A stretch of DNA of 64,000 nt from Lyophyllum atratum (taxonomy: Eukaryota; Basidiomycota; Agaricomycetes; Agaricales; Lyophyllaceae): assembly GCA_014905825.1 (NCBI GenBank), contig JACGCN010000002.1:2418001-2482000 (forward strand), written 5' to 3'. Of the stretch, positions 46,796 through 58,427 are shown in pieces (the first letter of the stretch is position 1; every line of letters begins with the position of its first letter). The translations under genes were made by a program, and so were the position numbers. The notes below the pieces were generated by a model, which saw only the letters and a list, made by a program, of their open reading frames with translations, searched no databases and was not told where the DNA came from.

Positions 46796-49235
46796 TCAAC
46801 GCGACGACGAAGACACTCTCCGATGCCCTGTCCCCGCCTCGCCCAAAACCGACTTCGGGCCCCGCTTAGCCATCGCCCACAGGAAGACGAGGATGATGAT
46901 CCCGAATTGAAGCCACAGCCAGAGCTCAAGCATGATCGCGCCGAGCCCCTTTGACTTCTTCTCTGTATCGTCAGAGTTCTTCGCCACGGTTTGGCTGGGC
47001 GACGGCGCTGGCTGGCCGGTGAAGTTCTCGACCGCAGCATCGAATGCACTCGCAAGGCGCAAAGGCAGGGGTGTGGAAGGCCGCGAGGTTTCCCGCTCGT
47101 CATGGGGATCGCGGTCATCGACAGAAATATCAATCTTGATGCCGCCCGTCAAAGTGTCATTGAAACGACCATCCACCCAACGATTGGTGCGTGATCGAAC
47201 GGTCTCAGTCATGCGGTGATACCTCAATGATTGTTTGCTAGGAGTTTCTTCATGATTCCTGGCTGCTGCTGCTGCGGCTAATCTGTCGGGTGTAGGAGGC
47301 TCGACGGAGAGCCGGAGGGCGGTGTTCCCCATCGACATCGATACGGGTGTCGGCAGCGCCTCGCGGGGGTCTTGTGGCGAGCCGATATTTCTCGATCGGT
47401 CGAAGGATGTATGCGCGGATGATGGCGATGGGGACGGCGGTCCAGATATCGGACTGAGGTTATAGAGGCTGTTCGTACGAGAATGGTTATTACCCGTACT
47501 GAGGCCCCAGCTACCGGTGAACTCATTGCCCAGTTCGGTCTCCAGGGTGCGATGTGGGCCACTGAGAGAACTCTGCGAGTTGCGTTGCGACGGAGACAGA
47601 CTCAGAGATGAGAGCGCAGGAGAGGCCAAGCCAGTGCTTGCAACCGACAGTGACTTGCGGTGGCCCTCGCCGTGGGAAGGCGAAGCAAAAGGTACTGGGA
47701 GGCTGAATGACTTGAGCTGGTCCGGTGTAGAGGCGCCTCTATTATCATCCTCGGGCCCGTCGAACAGTCCGACCACGGATTTGCGCGTCTTCGAGGCCGT
47801 GGAAATGTTCAGCGACTGACGCAAGTCGCTCGCATTCGGTGATGGAGAAAAATCGCCTCCAAGGTTGCGTTTGAAGCTCATGAACCGGATAGTTTCGTCG
47901 CGCAATGATTTTTCTCCGCTGTCCGAGGTTGAATCGACGTCGCTCCCCACCTCAACAATGTTCGCGTCCGCAAAGCACTCGTACACCTTGTTGATATGCT
48001 CTGTTTCCCGTTGCATGGCGTTCAGCTGGTTCGTGGTTTCATTCTGTTGATCGATAATACGCGTGTTGGTTTCCTCCAATTCTTGAATCTTTTCCAACAG
48101 CTGTGAGATGAGGGTGGACTCTGGGTGCGGTGTGAAGGGGGCAGGGACGGCGGCGGCGGGAACGGCAGCACGATGTCTAGGAGTTCCTGAAGCCCGTCTT
48201 GGCGTCTCGCCTGGGGGGAAGAAGGAAAATGTTGCGCTGGGTCCTCCAAAGACTGAACCTTCGGGCGCAAAATCCCTGATCTCAGGATCGGCTTCTTCGT
48301 CACTCTCAGATCTACCTTGGCCGAGGTTCCGCATAGCTCTGAATTTCGCCTCCCTTTCCTCTTTCTTCCTGAGGACTTCCTTGACGATCTTGTCCGAGTC
48401 CCAGCCGGCCTTGGTCTTCTGCTCTAGCTCCTCGCTCTTGGCTTGCGTCTTCTCAAGCTCCTCCCGCAACGTGGATATCTCCTTCTCGAGCCGTTTCAGC
48501 GCGCGTCTTCCAGACTGGTCAGCGCTGAGCGACTCGGATTCGATCCGCTCGAGCTTCTGGAGGAGTTCAGCGTTTTGATCTGCCAGGTGAGATATCTCAG
48601 ACGTCGACACAGATATTTTGCGCGCATGGCTCTTGTACGTGGAAGCGATCGGAGACGAGTCGTACTCAGATACGGGCCGGCTAAGGCTGATGCTGTAGCG
48701 AGACGATGTTCGGGACAAGGGTTCGGGCGACGGGGAGGGAGATTGCGTAGAGGGGAGGCGGGCAAGGAGCTGTTGGTGCTTGGACTTGAGCACAACGTTG
48801 TTATCGTATAGGCTCTTGCACACCGCCGAAGCCCTGCTGAGCTCTACCGAAAAGCGTGTTTGTCAGTTAGGCAGCCTCATGTATGATATAAGAGAACGTA
48901 CCGTTCTCCCGTTCCTTTATCAGGTCATCGGCCTTGACGAGCAGGTCCGAAAGCTCTTCGCGTGATCTCTCATTCATCCACTCCATGTCTTCCGAATCGT
49001 GGGGCGGCGGTGACATCCGGCGGTCAGCAGCTCCTGACTCCCAGCCTACCCTCTGGAATGTAGCAGCCATAGGCGAACCGAGCAATGTCCTCAAGCGAGG
49101 CTTCCCTTCTGGGGTAACTGTAAAGGCTGCAGCGTACGATGGGGGCGGGGAGGCTGTCTGGTGCAACGCAGACGAACGGCGGATCTTGGCCGGGGGGCGA
49201 GGACGAGGCGTTTCGGTGACGCTCGCAGCGAGCAT
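46796..49235 (-). CDS. Coiled-coil protein with a C-terminal membrane anchor
   Basis: The ATG at 49235 opens exon 1 (LAASVTETPRPRPPAKIRRS), which ends in a helical piece, SREELSDLLVKADDLIKERE. Exon 2 continues the coil (SLYDNNVVLKSKHQQLLARL). Two further coils follow: NAELLQKLERIESESLSADQ through LEKEISTLREELEKTQAKSE, and LISQLLEKIQELEETNTRII with NQLNAMQRETEHINKVYECF. A Ser-rich disordered stretch leads to a single hydrophobic helix at the end (ELWLWLQFGIIILVFLWAMA) and a short basic tail, the layout of a tail-anchored protein. Total length is about 770-780 residues. It may act as a tether or organiser on an internal membrane, but this is inferred from layout only; I recognise no named family. 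Confidence 0.75.
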
Positions 49236-49649
49236 TACAGGTATTACAAGATAATATGCGTATATGGAGCAGCAAAGATGTCGCGGCTCGTGGGGTCGAA
49301 GAGAGAGAGAGAGTAATGATCTGTTGCAGAGACGATTATTAGTAGTAACCCTGCAGGATTCTGAGACCAACCGACCTTGCCTGTCAGCCCCGTGTTCGCT
49401 AATCGCTCCTAGGCCATTCCCAGTCACTGTCAGCCTAGAGTTCCCGTTGGTTCCCCGTAGTCGTGGCACCCGTCCAGTGGAAGGTGAGCTGTTGGAGCAA
49501 CACGCGACCACATGACACACTGAATGTTCCATCACAATTCACATGATGATGCTCTTGAAACCGAGAAAACCGTATGCACATTATGTCGGAAATGCACCAC
49601 TATTGTACTCTGATATACATACTGTAACTCGAGATAGACTTCTTTAATA
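49236..49649. other. Intergenic region between two head-to-tail minus-strand genes
   Basis: It contains the promoter of the coiled-coil gene and the 3' untranslated region of the nucleoporin gene. A short GA run (GAGAGAGAGAG, about 49302) is the only repeat seen. Confidence 0.5.
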
Positions 49650-52600
49650 CTACTGTTGTTGCTGCCCGTTGGATGTGGGAGTTTTACCAAACGTACCAAA
49701 TGCACTATTGGTGGTGCCTGTCGTACCGAAACCGAAAGCACTAGGTCCTGTCGACGGCTTCCCAAATACGGACTGTCCAGTCGCAGGTTGGGACGCCTGA
49801 GGCGTCGTAGGGTTCTTTGCCGCATCACCGAAGCCGAAACCACCAAAGCCAGTCGCCGGGGCTGTGGACGACGAGGCGGATGTAGGACCAGATGCTCCAA
49901 ACGAGAACGACGGCTTGTTAGCTGGAGGAGCAGCAGCAGGCGTCGTTGTCGAAGGTGTAGACGTAGCGCCAAATCCGAAAGGTGACGGTTTCGGGGCTTC
50001 GCCAGTTTGAGCAGGTGTCATACCCCCAAAGGTATTCGCAGCTCCACCTCCGAAAACATTGCTGGAACCAAAGGGCGAAGGTTTCGCCGCCGGGGCACCA
50101 CTAGCACCTCCAAACCCAGCAAAGGGCGACTGTGTAGCAGGCGTAGACGATGTGCTGGCAGCGGGCGTGGTGCTTTGAGCGAACACATTCGAGGTGCCAA
50201 ACGGCGACGGCGCGGGAGCAGTCGTTGACGACGTGCCAGCAGGAGTGGTTGATGCTGGTGGTCCCTTAGGAGCGAACGGGTTCGAAGTTCCGAACGCCGA
50301 GGTTGACGATGACGATTGTCCAAAGTCGAACTTAGGTGTCGTTGTCGCACCACCAGTAGCCGCGGGTGCGCCAGTCTTTGCGCTCTCACTCGACGGCGCA
50401 GGTGGGTTGAAACCGAATGGAGAGGGAGCAGCAGGTTTGGACTGAGGAGTACCCAATGCACCGCTCAACGACGAGGTGGATGTAGCGGGCGCAGGTGTGG
50501 TGGAAGGTGTGGTGCTCGCTGGCTTATTAGACACGCCAAAATTGAATTTCGGAGTATTCGTTGCAGGGGTCGGAGCTGGGGGAGGCTGGGCAGTCGTAGT
50601 CTGAGGTACGTTCTGGGCATTCAGGTTCCCAAAGAAAGGTGTAGGCTTGGGGGATTCGGTCGCGTTGGGTTTAGCAAATGAAAAGGCAGATGTAGTTTGT
50701 GTGGGCTGCGTTGCTGGCTGTGAAATAGTGGGTGCAGGCCTTGAGAACAGAGAACCATCTGTGCCAGAGGCAGGCGGCTCCTCCTTCTTGGCTGCTGGCT
50801 GTGATGCCTGAATGGGCTGAGAAGGAGCACCGAAAGAGAATGGAGATGGGGTGGCGGACGAGGCACTTGAAGGCTTGGCAGACGGAGGGTTCGACGTTGC
50901 AGGGGTGGAAGACGCTGGTGTAGGAGCTGGAGGGAATCCGAAAGATAACGGAGGTTTTGTTGTTTGCTGATCCGGCTTGTTTCCAAAGAAGGCATTCGCA
51001 GGTTGTGAGGGTGCACCTCCTAGCGGAGGAATGCTAGGCGGGAATCCAGATGGCTTTGCCGCCTGTGAAGGTTGGGCTGGGAACGAGAACGACGGTGTTG
51101 CGGCCTTGGGCTGTTGTTGTTGAGGGCCCGACGGACCAGCCAACGGCGCCGTAGAAGGAGTGGCCTTCAAATCAAGAGGCGGCGCAAAGGACACGGTGGG
51201 GGGCTTGCTCACGGCCTGAGCAGGCTTCGCGTCCTCGGGCTTCGTCACTGTAATTGTTGGAATGAACTTGGGAGCCGCAGCAGCCTCCTGTTCTTTCTTC
51301 AGCTTCTCAGCCTTCTCCTTCTCCTCTCTGAGCTTTTGCGCCTTCTCCTCTTCCTTCTTGCGGTTGGCCTCCCTCATCTTCATCATAGCCTTCGCTTCTA
51401 GATCTTGCTTCTCCCACTTGGAATACATCTTATGACGCGGGGTACCATTGGTACTGTCAGCCAAACTGGGGCTGGGCGACGCGGCGCTACCGGGGTGCGT
51501 AGTACCACCATTAAAGGCAGACGACACGCGGGCTGCCGACGCAATGCGTTTGCCTGACGTGACCGGTTGTTTCTGGAAAGGATTGAGGCGGAGACCAACG
51601 TTAGAGGCGATAGACTGGCTATAGAGACTGCGATCCATTTGGCTGGATTGTGAAGAGCCAGAAGGAGGGGTAATCTGTCGAGATGTGGAACTTGCGACAG
51701 AGGGAGCCGCCGAAGTAGATTTCCAGAGAAGATCTTTACCAGCAACCGGGGGTAGGTCCTGTCACATAAGAGACGATTAATTTGAATTTGACGAGATGAA
51801 GTGACATGATTTCTTACCTGTGATTCACGAGAGGGTGTCTCTGGTTCCGCAGAGGGCTTATTAGAATCTTGCCAAGCCAAAAGAAGTTGGTTTTTCGCCT
51901 CTCGGTATTCCTCCTCGGTGAGCCAAGTCTCGATACAGACTTCAAGATTAGCTTGACGGTCGGGATGCTGTGAGTCCTTAGGCTATCAAAAGGACATCAG
52001 GAGACGCAACAAGATAGAGTGCGCGAGAAACATACCATGTTGAACTTTTGTCTTGCCTTCTTGACTAATGTCTGACGAAGGCGTTGACCGTTGGGTCCAA
52101 TCTTGTATTTCACACCATTGCTTTCCCATTCATCACCGATCTGCTTTGGCCGACCTCGGCTGGCAGATACCTGGGATTCATCCATGGATATATCACTTCG
52201 ATCATCTTGCTCAGAGGAGACCGATCTCTTTCCCCTCTTCTTGCGCGAAACCTTGAGGGTGAGGCCATCGTCGTACTCGACTTCGCTCTCTCCTTCGCCG
52301 GCCAAGTCCCGATCACGTTTCTGGCCACGCGACGACACGCCCGCATCAGACTTCCTTTTAGCGTAGGTCCTCCGTTTGCGGTGGCGCCGGCGTGCTTTCG
52401 ACTCATCCTCTTCTTCAGCCTCGTGTGCACTATCGTCATCATCGCCACCGAATGTGGACCCAGCCTCCGCACGATCCCGTTTCCTCCCGCGAATACTCGA
52501 TCTAAGCTCTCCGATGTCATCTTCATCTTCGTCGATATCCATGTCTTCAGCCACAAGCTGGGACGATTTGTCAAGGGAGAATTTTCGTTGCCGCTTATCT

Positions 52601-53591
52601 CTCGGTGCTGACAGGAAGGCGTCCTCATTGTCGTTCTCATCTCCGAAAACACGTTTGGAACCACGTTGGCGGACGTCGTATCTTTCGTGCCATTCGGGCT
52701 CCTCGTCGCCGCCGACGAACTCTTCATCTTCTACCCTCGTCTTTTTGGCATGATCAGGTCCAGTATCGAATTCATCGTCGTTAAAGCCACGCTTACGGCC
52801 TTCGTCGTCAGAAACATTGATGTATTTACGAATGGGTCGACGAGAGGGCCCTGACTTCGGAGGGCTGTCGTCGACTTCGGGCTCAGCGATACGCACAACG
52901 GGTGCATAACGGTCATGTTCTTCGGCTTCGGCGTGGATTGCAAACGAGGGGTAGGGGCTAATAATAACATTGACGTCAGTGGGATTCGATCTCGTAAATT
53001 CGGCCCACATACTAGTTAGCATTTGTAGATGTGGAGGGGAAATTGTCAGCAGACTCGTATCTCCCAGGAATAGTATTCGGCCTCATTGTTTGTGCGTTGC
53101 GTTGAATTCCTGAGTCAAAAGTTAGATAAGATTACGCCGATGACGAGAAAAGTCACGTACCCTGGCGTTGCCTGACGTTCTGGTCAGGCAGTGCATTGTA
53201 CTGATCTTGGACCATTTCTTGGAGCTTCTCCCTTCTCGCCACAGCCTCGCCTTCCTGACGGGCACGCACCACAGCAGCGTAGGCCACATTGAAAGGCCGA
53301 TGATCATTGTCCGGTATCCCGTGCCTCCTCCGCATTGACCTGGCAAGATTCGAAAATACGTTAGATATAAAATCAGCAGAGCAAAAATACGACTCACAAC
53401 TTGTAGGCCCTCTCCCGCCATACCAAGAATGTCTCCCAAGCGCGCATAGCCACGACGTAGAGTACAAGAAGGACTGCTGTGGCGAAAGCAGATTTTACTC
53501 CAAAGGAAAGGCCTGACCACCGACCGGACTGGCTGTCGCGCGCATTGGGAAAAGTCGGGCCGCCGAGTATATCTGCAGATTCGCCGTCCAT
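49650..53591 (-). CDS. Membrane-anchored FG-repeat nucleoporin (POM121-like layout)
   Basis: Six exons join in frame: 53591-53398, 53339-53161, 53109-53013, 52957-52036, 51982-51818 and 51758-49650, giving 1,221 residues. Exon 1 encodes a transmembrane helix at about 33-57 (VKSAFATAVLLVLYVVAMRA). Exon 2 is a basic helical segment (SMRRRHGIPDNDHRPFN). Exon 4 is rich in acidic and basic clusters resembling nuclear localisation signals (KARRRHRKRRTYAKRKSD). Exon 6 has NPFQKQPVTSGKRIASAARV, a Lys/Glu coil (EEEKAQKLREEKEKAEKLKK) and then a long FG domain (FGFG, SPFG, FSFG, FGNL units) to the end. FG domains form the permeability barrier of the nuclear pore. Intron 2 (53110-53160) is what links the membrane exons to the FG part; its donor GTACGTG, branch CTAAC and acceptor CTCAG are good. 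An ATG at 53086 could start a shorter, soluble form. The family resembles POM121/Nup1 in layout; orthology is not shown. Confidence 0.82.
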
Positions 53592-54411
53592 TGGGGAGAA
53601 GACTGGGACGCAGCGGGGAGGCGCTGGCCGCGTAGACGGGGTGGTGATGGTAAGAGAGAAGATATTGACAGCTGCTCAGCCACAATGGTGTTTGGCCCTG
53701 CTTCATCGGAGTTTGTAACAGGCAGTCTATAAAACGACTTTTTTTTCTCCAAAACACGCTCACCGAGTCGTCTCTTGCTTCTCACAATGCAAAATCTTTC
53801 CATATCGTGAACGTTCCTCCTCCATCTTTTTTTCATTCCTTCTTTCATCCCACCCGCGACGCCTAGGGACATGGCTTCTGTGCCTTCGTTACCTCAACTT
53901 GTGTGTGGAAGAGCGACCTTTTTGGCATTCCTTGGTCCACGCTTGAATGTCCAACTGTTACCAGTTTGTCCATGGCCATTCGAGTACTAAACCGAGTAGA
54001 CATCAGTTTGTACACTAGTAGATAGCCCTGCAATGCATATGTTTTGATAAGAACGCGTCGATTGATACCCTGCCCCTCCCTGCCTCAGTTGCTGGATTGT
54101 TCAAGGTGTTTGAGTTCAAGGTGTTTGAGAGCAGCCGTCGCATCGAACAGGGACCAACCGGTGTGAGAACAGCCGTCGCATCGAACGGGGACCAACCGTT
54201 CCACGCGCACTTACGTTGCGACGAGTACGCAAGGCTGCCCAAGCCCAACTTTTGTCGAGCCACAATCAGAAGCAATTTACTCTGCCCAGGGTACGTGGGA
54301 AAAGTTGTTGGGTTTTTATAAGGAAAGGCCGGATATCATAGTATTTGTACTCCTCTCCCCACCCATTGTCAGATTTTCCTCCGTCACCCCTCCTCACCCT
54401 CCCTTTACAAA
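53592..54411. promoter_or_regulatory. Divergent promoter region, FG nucleoporin / cytochrome b5
   Basis: About 820 bases between divergent starts. It holds tandem repeats at 54100-54198, a TATA-like TTTATAAG at 54315-54322 (about 90 bases before the cytochrome b5 ATG) and a pyrimidine-rich leader. No exon could be supported. Confidence 0.55.
54100..54198 (+). repeat. Two nested tandem repeats in the cytochrome b5 upstream region
   Basis: TTCAAGGTGTTTGAG is repeated perfectly twice (54100-54114, 54115-54129). It is followed directly by a 38-base period repeat: CAGCCGTCGCATCGAAC then A/G then GGGACCAACCG at 54132-54160 and 54170-54198, with GTGT-TGAGA-like spacers. Confidence 0.9.
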
Positions 54412-55093
54412 ATGGCCACCAAAACTGTCACTATCGATGACCTCCGCGCCCACAAGACGAAGGAGAGCTTCTACATCCTCATTCACGGCAAAGGTACGCT
54501 CTCCAGCCAATCACACGCATTCCTTTTGTCGGCTCACTTTACTTCTTGAAACTAGTCTACGACGTCACGAAATTCATTGACGAGGTGCGTTTATCCTTCA
54601 TATACTATAGGAGAGCTTCACCTCAAACGACCTGGTGAATTAGCACCCTGGAGGAGACGAGGTTATCCTTGCTGAGGGTGGTACGTGGCACTTGTTCTGA
54701 CGCGTGCGTTTCCGTCGGACGCTGACCTACCTTTTTCCCATAGGCCAGGATGCGACAGAAGCATTCGAGGATGTCGGCCATTCAGACGAGGCCCGTGCTC
54801 TACTTCCCGAGATGCTTGTCGGCGAGTTTGAAGGTGGTGTACGTGACGGCCCCCGTTTCAACGTCTTAGTCACCGTACTGACGAAAGGATAGGGTCTGAA
54901 GCTGAAATCCGGTGCAGCAGCCGCACAGGCATCCCGAGTGTCCGGTGCCGTCGAGCAGGGCTCAAAGTACGTCGAACACCCGCCCCTCTCACCCATCAAC
55001 TCACTCACCGCACCTGACAGTCTGATGTACTTCGTACCTCTGGGTCTCCTCGGTGCTTACTTTGGATGGAGGTTCTACACCGGGGCTGTATGA
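54412..55093 (+). CDS. CYB5: Cytochrome b5, tail-anchored
   Basis: Cytochrome b5 is a small haem protein that passes electrons to desaturases, hydroxylases and P450s on the ER. Six short exons join in frame: start at 54412 (MATKTVTIDDLRAHKTKESF), VYDVTKFIDE, HPGGDEVILAEGG, QDATEAFEDVGHSDEARALL with PEMLVGEFEGG, GLKLKSGAAAAQASRVSGAV, and NLMYFVPLGLLGAYFGWRFY up to TGA at 55091-55093. HPGG holds the first haem-ligand histidine; the second is the His of VGHS. The C-terminal hydrophobic helix (MYFVPLGLLGAYFGWRFY) is the membrane anchor. Length, about 130 residues, is normal. Both haem ligands and the anchor are intact, so it is likely functional. Confidence 0.95.
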
Positions 55094-55679
55094 AGGCTTA
55101 CCCGTCTCTGATGCTTGTCCATCTCATTGATTTATACCTACTCTGCATCTCGCATCACACACCTCCTGTCAGAAATGCACGTTCACTCATGTATTTTCTG
55201 GGTACCCTTAGGTTCAGGTGTCTATTGCACTCTAATGTATGGAAAATAGAGTCGAGCTTTTTTATATTCTTATCGCATGCTTGTTGATCGTCTCTGACAT
55301 GAGAATAAGAAGCTGTCAAGTCTTCCTACTTGTTCCGCTATGTTCGCTTTCTCTGATTCGACTCGGAGTATATCTCGGTTGACTATAGAAAGCAGCAAGA
55401 GAGCAGTTATACATTGCGAAAACAGGCGTGATATACATACATCGAAAACTAAGCAAGAAAGCAAATTCAAAAGCAGAGGGAGATGACCATTATTTAGTCC
55501 AGCCAAGAACACTTCGCCCAACCCACAACCTCTACACACTTGAGCTGGCGTGTACTGTGCATCCAGCACAAGTCTGGAGAAACCATGCAGGGGCAGCAGT
55601 CGATACAGATCTACAAAAAAAATTGCGGTCTAGCATCAATGCCGGCGGGATGTATGGCAGACGACGGACAGCTCCAGAC
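55094..55679. other. Convergent 3' intergenic region
   Basis: Between the cytochrome b5 stop and the RNase III stop lie 586 bases. Forward frames here overlap the opposite strand of the RNase III gene and have no motif of their own. Confidence 0.5.
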
Positions 55680-56927
55680 TCACCAAACAAATATACCCAT
55701 TTTCTCCAAACCGACTTTCGCGGCCTCGTTCCGGGCAGCCTTCTTGGTGTTGCCCCTCCCTTTGCCATAAAACTCACCGTCGACGACGACTTTGACGAAC
55801 CAGACTGGCGTAGTCTTGGTGCCTTGCATCTCATCCTCGGCGCCTGGGTCGGCACTGTCGTCGCTTCCAGAGTAGATCCACTCGACCTGGCGGTCCGACT
55901 TCTGCAGGTGCTGGTTGAAGAGCGCCAGGTGCCCGATGGTGGTCATTGGCGCCAACAAGTTGGTCGTATCTGGGCAGCTCGTGGGGGATGACCGGGGGGA
56001 CGAAGACGGGGTGGGTAGCGCAGGGAGCCCATGCTGCCTACGGACTAGTTGATACGCTGCTGTGGCGTAAGGCCTGAACAAAGCGTCGAGCCAGTGCTTG
56101 ACGGCATCGAGTCCCTGCTCGTGGTAGAGACCTCCGATAAACGACTATAGGCGCCTTATCAGCAAGCTGATGTGAATGTCAAGAACGGGTGACAGCGTAC
56201 TTCGAGAACATCGGCTGAAGGCTAGACATCAGATACGATCTCGATTTCATAATGGAACATTTGCTCACCTTGTATATGTGTGGAAGCACGCAGGGTGATC
56301 GCCTGTGCAGGGTGCAGTCTGAGACGATCAGGAAGCCGATATTTCAGCGAACTGAATGAGAGTTAGAGTTTTATTAACTAGAATATCTTGATCGACGCAG
56401 AGAGGAACACTGACATTTCCGCAAGCGTGGCATTTCCGACGATTAAAGCTCGGATTTTCTGTATGATGGAGAAGAAGAAGCCCCGTTAATCATAGGTCAT
56501 GGGTAGCTGGGCACCTCGGATCGCAAGATATGCCGTACAGGTCGGAGCACGTACAGTTGAAGGGCCGACGCGTAAACCGGGATACATTTGCATCATAAGG
56601 CTCGTTACGGAGAGCCCCAGGACAGAGTCGCCAAGATGCTCAAACCTGGCGAATAGCGCTTGATCGGCGTTGTAAACGGGGAGCTAGACGGGCAAGGACT
56701 CACTTCTCATTGTCTGGACTGGGATCGTTCAAGTGGTCTTCAAAAATGTGGGTCGGGCGAGCATAAAGGCTACGGTGGGTGAAGACCTGCTGCTCGATCG
56801 CACGGTCGTTGATGACAGGGAGATCGGGGAAATTGCATCCGTTTGGGCCAAAGTCAGGCCTGCGGCGGTGAGTGGATGAGCGAAGCTCACGTCGGAGCCG
56901 AAGCGCATTCACTTACTTGAGGGACAT
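55680..56927 (-). CDS. Ribonuclease III with C-terminal double-stranded RNA binding domain
   Basis: RNase III cuts double-stranded RNA, in fungi chiefly in pre-rRNA and snRNA processing. A minute first exon (MSLK, ATG at 56927) splices in frame to PDFGPNGCNFPDLPVINDRA. Next come QQVFTHRSLYARPTHIFEDH and the catalytic signature NEKFEHLGDSVLGL, with the acid residues of the first metal site. ALIVGNATLAEISLKYRLPD and ADVFESFIGGLYHEQGLDAV supply the second signature with Asp and Glu. After a linker, the dsRNA-binding domain ends the protein (VDGEFYGKGRGNTKKAARNE, AAKVGLEKMG). All catalytic acids are present, arguing against a non-catalytic mitochondrial ribosomal homologue (mL44), although that remains an alternative. 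About 330-350 residues, similar to fission yeast Pac1. Five or six short introns. Confidence 0.88.
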
Positions 56928-57418
56928 GGTCGCTGTGATGACACGGGGAGCGCTGAAAAAGAAAGTTGGAAAACACCGAAGAGAGAGGGGGGGAGGCAGT
57001 CCTGTTGTGATGACTGTTATAAGGGAACCCTGGAAGGAGTATCGGGCTTTGATCCAGTTGAAGGACATGGTTGGACTCCGCCATTTGCATTGCTATTGAA
57101 AGAGGGTTATCGATAGTAGTATCACATGATTACGCGTAGGTATTGGTCTCCGCACGAAATTCGGATGACTTGAAAGAGACGGCTTGCAAAAAGGGTTGTA
57201 CAGTGCGAAGAGCAGCATGATGAGAGACGCGTGGAATGATGGTGTATCTGGTGTATCACATTGTACAGGATTCCTTTCTAATAATATAATAAGTAAAGAG
57301 ACAATAATTCTGTCCAAACGAAGAATGATGAATGAATAGCTGAAGAATTCGTCAATTCGATACACATACCAATCAGGGCCCCGCGGAGATGCGAGAATAT
57401 GGACTACGAGGACTGGTG
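56928..57418. other. Intergenic region between RNase III and PAPS reductase genes
   Basis: This 491-base spacer contains the RNase III promoter and the 3' untranslated region of the PAPS reductase gene (both on the minus strand). I see no further gene. Confidence 0.5.
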
Positions 57419-58296
57419 TCATGCTGACAGGTATAAATGCAGTTAGTTCAAGGTACAAAGAATTTTCGAGGGAAGTGCATACCCTGTGCAACAACTTTCG
57501 CCTGAGATTTCATGGCAAAATAGTCCTTGTGTAACCCACACTCGGTTTTCTCCTTACCTGCCCATCTCCCAGCCCTCTCGTCTTGGCCATCGGCAACCTT
57601 GACGGTGCTGTGCCAATCGCCTACACTCCGATAACCTTGATCAAGCAGTTTGTTTCTGGGCACCTTATTTTCGTTGATGTACCATTCCACGAGATGGAAG
57701 TTCCATTGGAACAGTGGGTTCAATTTTAAGAGACCCGTAGAGTCAACCTCCAGGGGTTGAAGCGACGCTCGATCTGCGCCCTGCGATGCTCGCCTTCCAG
57801 TGATGACAGCTTTGACACCCAAATCCTCGTAAGCCCGTCGGGCAGGCTCCACCTAAAGAAGATGGAGGTCAGCAGATCATATACATTGCAGGAGGGTGCG
57901 TCGAACCTTCACTACAAAGTCATATGTGTCTTCGTTGGTATCCCACAGCTTTTGGCCGTACTTGTCTTCAAATCCTTTGACATCATTGCACCCCGCTGGT
58001 TTGTATACGTGAATCGGAACACTGTACTTGTTTTTCACATCTTCCACAAGTTCGTATGTCTCGGGGAAGTGATAAAGGGTATCAAGGAAAATCAGAGGAG
58101 GCGGTGTCGATGTAATTTTCGAAAGCATATCGATGGCAACGAGTCCTGTAAGGCCAAAGGCCGTCGTCTGGTAAAGGCTGGGTAGGTGATCTAGTGCCCA
58201 TTTGAGAATTTCCTCTGGGGTGAGGGTGCTGAGATGGGCGTTGATTTCGTCGAGCTTTTCCTTGGACAAGGGCAGATCAAGAGGGGTAGGGACCAT
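57419..58296 (-). CDS. MET16: Phosphoadenylyl-sulfate (PAPS) reductase
   Basis: Met16 reduces PAPS to sulfite with thioredoxin, in sulfate assimilation to cysteine and methionine. The ATG at 58296 starts MVPTPLDLPLSKEKLDEINA. Motifs of the PAPS reductase fold follow: LYQTTAFGLTGLVAIDMLSK, PPLIFLDTLYHFPETYELVE, and after an intron VITGRRASQGADRASLQPLE and NPLFQWNFHLVEWYINENKV. The catalytic cysteine is in EKTECGLHKDYF. A short last exon after GTATGC adds one codon and TGA at 57419-57421, a model that gives a normal C-terminus (KVVAQA); reading through the donor would add FPRKFFVP-like residues instead. About 255-260 residues, the usual length. A TCACGTG element stands upstream (58422-58427). 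Confidence 0.93.
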
Positions 58297-58421
58297 GGCT
58301 ATCGACAATGATCAATAGTGAGAACTGCAGGAAGCCCATTTATATAGAAAGCAAACCAACCGGCTTAGCTGAGCGGAGGCAACGAGAAATAGCTTGCTCA
58401 TCTTCAAATTACATGCTTCTA

Positions 58422-58427
58422 CACGTG
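58422..58427. promoter_or_regulatory. CACGTG box upstream of MET16
   Basis: The sequence on the gene strand is AATCACGTGTAG, 126 bases before the MET16 start. In yeast the Cbf1 site RTCACRTG controls MET16 and other sulfur genes; use of the same site here is inference. Confidence 0.5.

Noticed and set aside
52084..52611. 175-codon hydrophobic-looking forward frame
   Set aside because: It is antisense to the charged exon 4 of the FG nucleoporin; hydrophobic codons arise as complements of Asp/Glu/Lys codons.
53086..53086. ATG at 53086 as the start of a separate soluble nucleoporin gene
   Set aside because: The upstream exons splice into this point in frame with a canonical intron; a shorter second product is still possible but a separate gene is less likely.
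55428..55991. 187-codon forward frame after cytochrome b5
   Set aside because: It overlaps the dsRNA-binding exon of the RNase III gene on the other strand, and that exon has clear family motifs.
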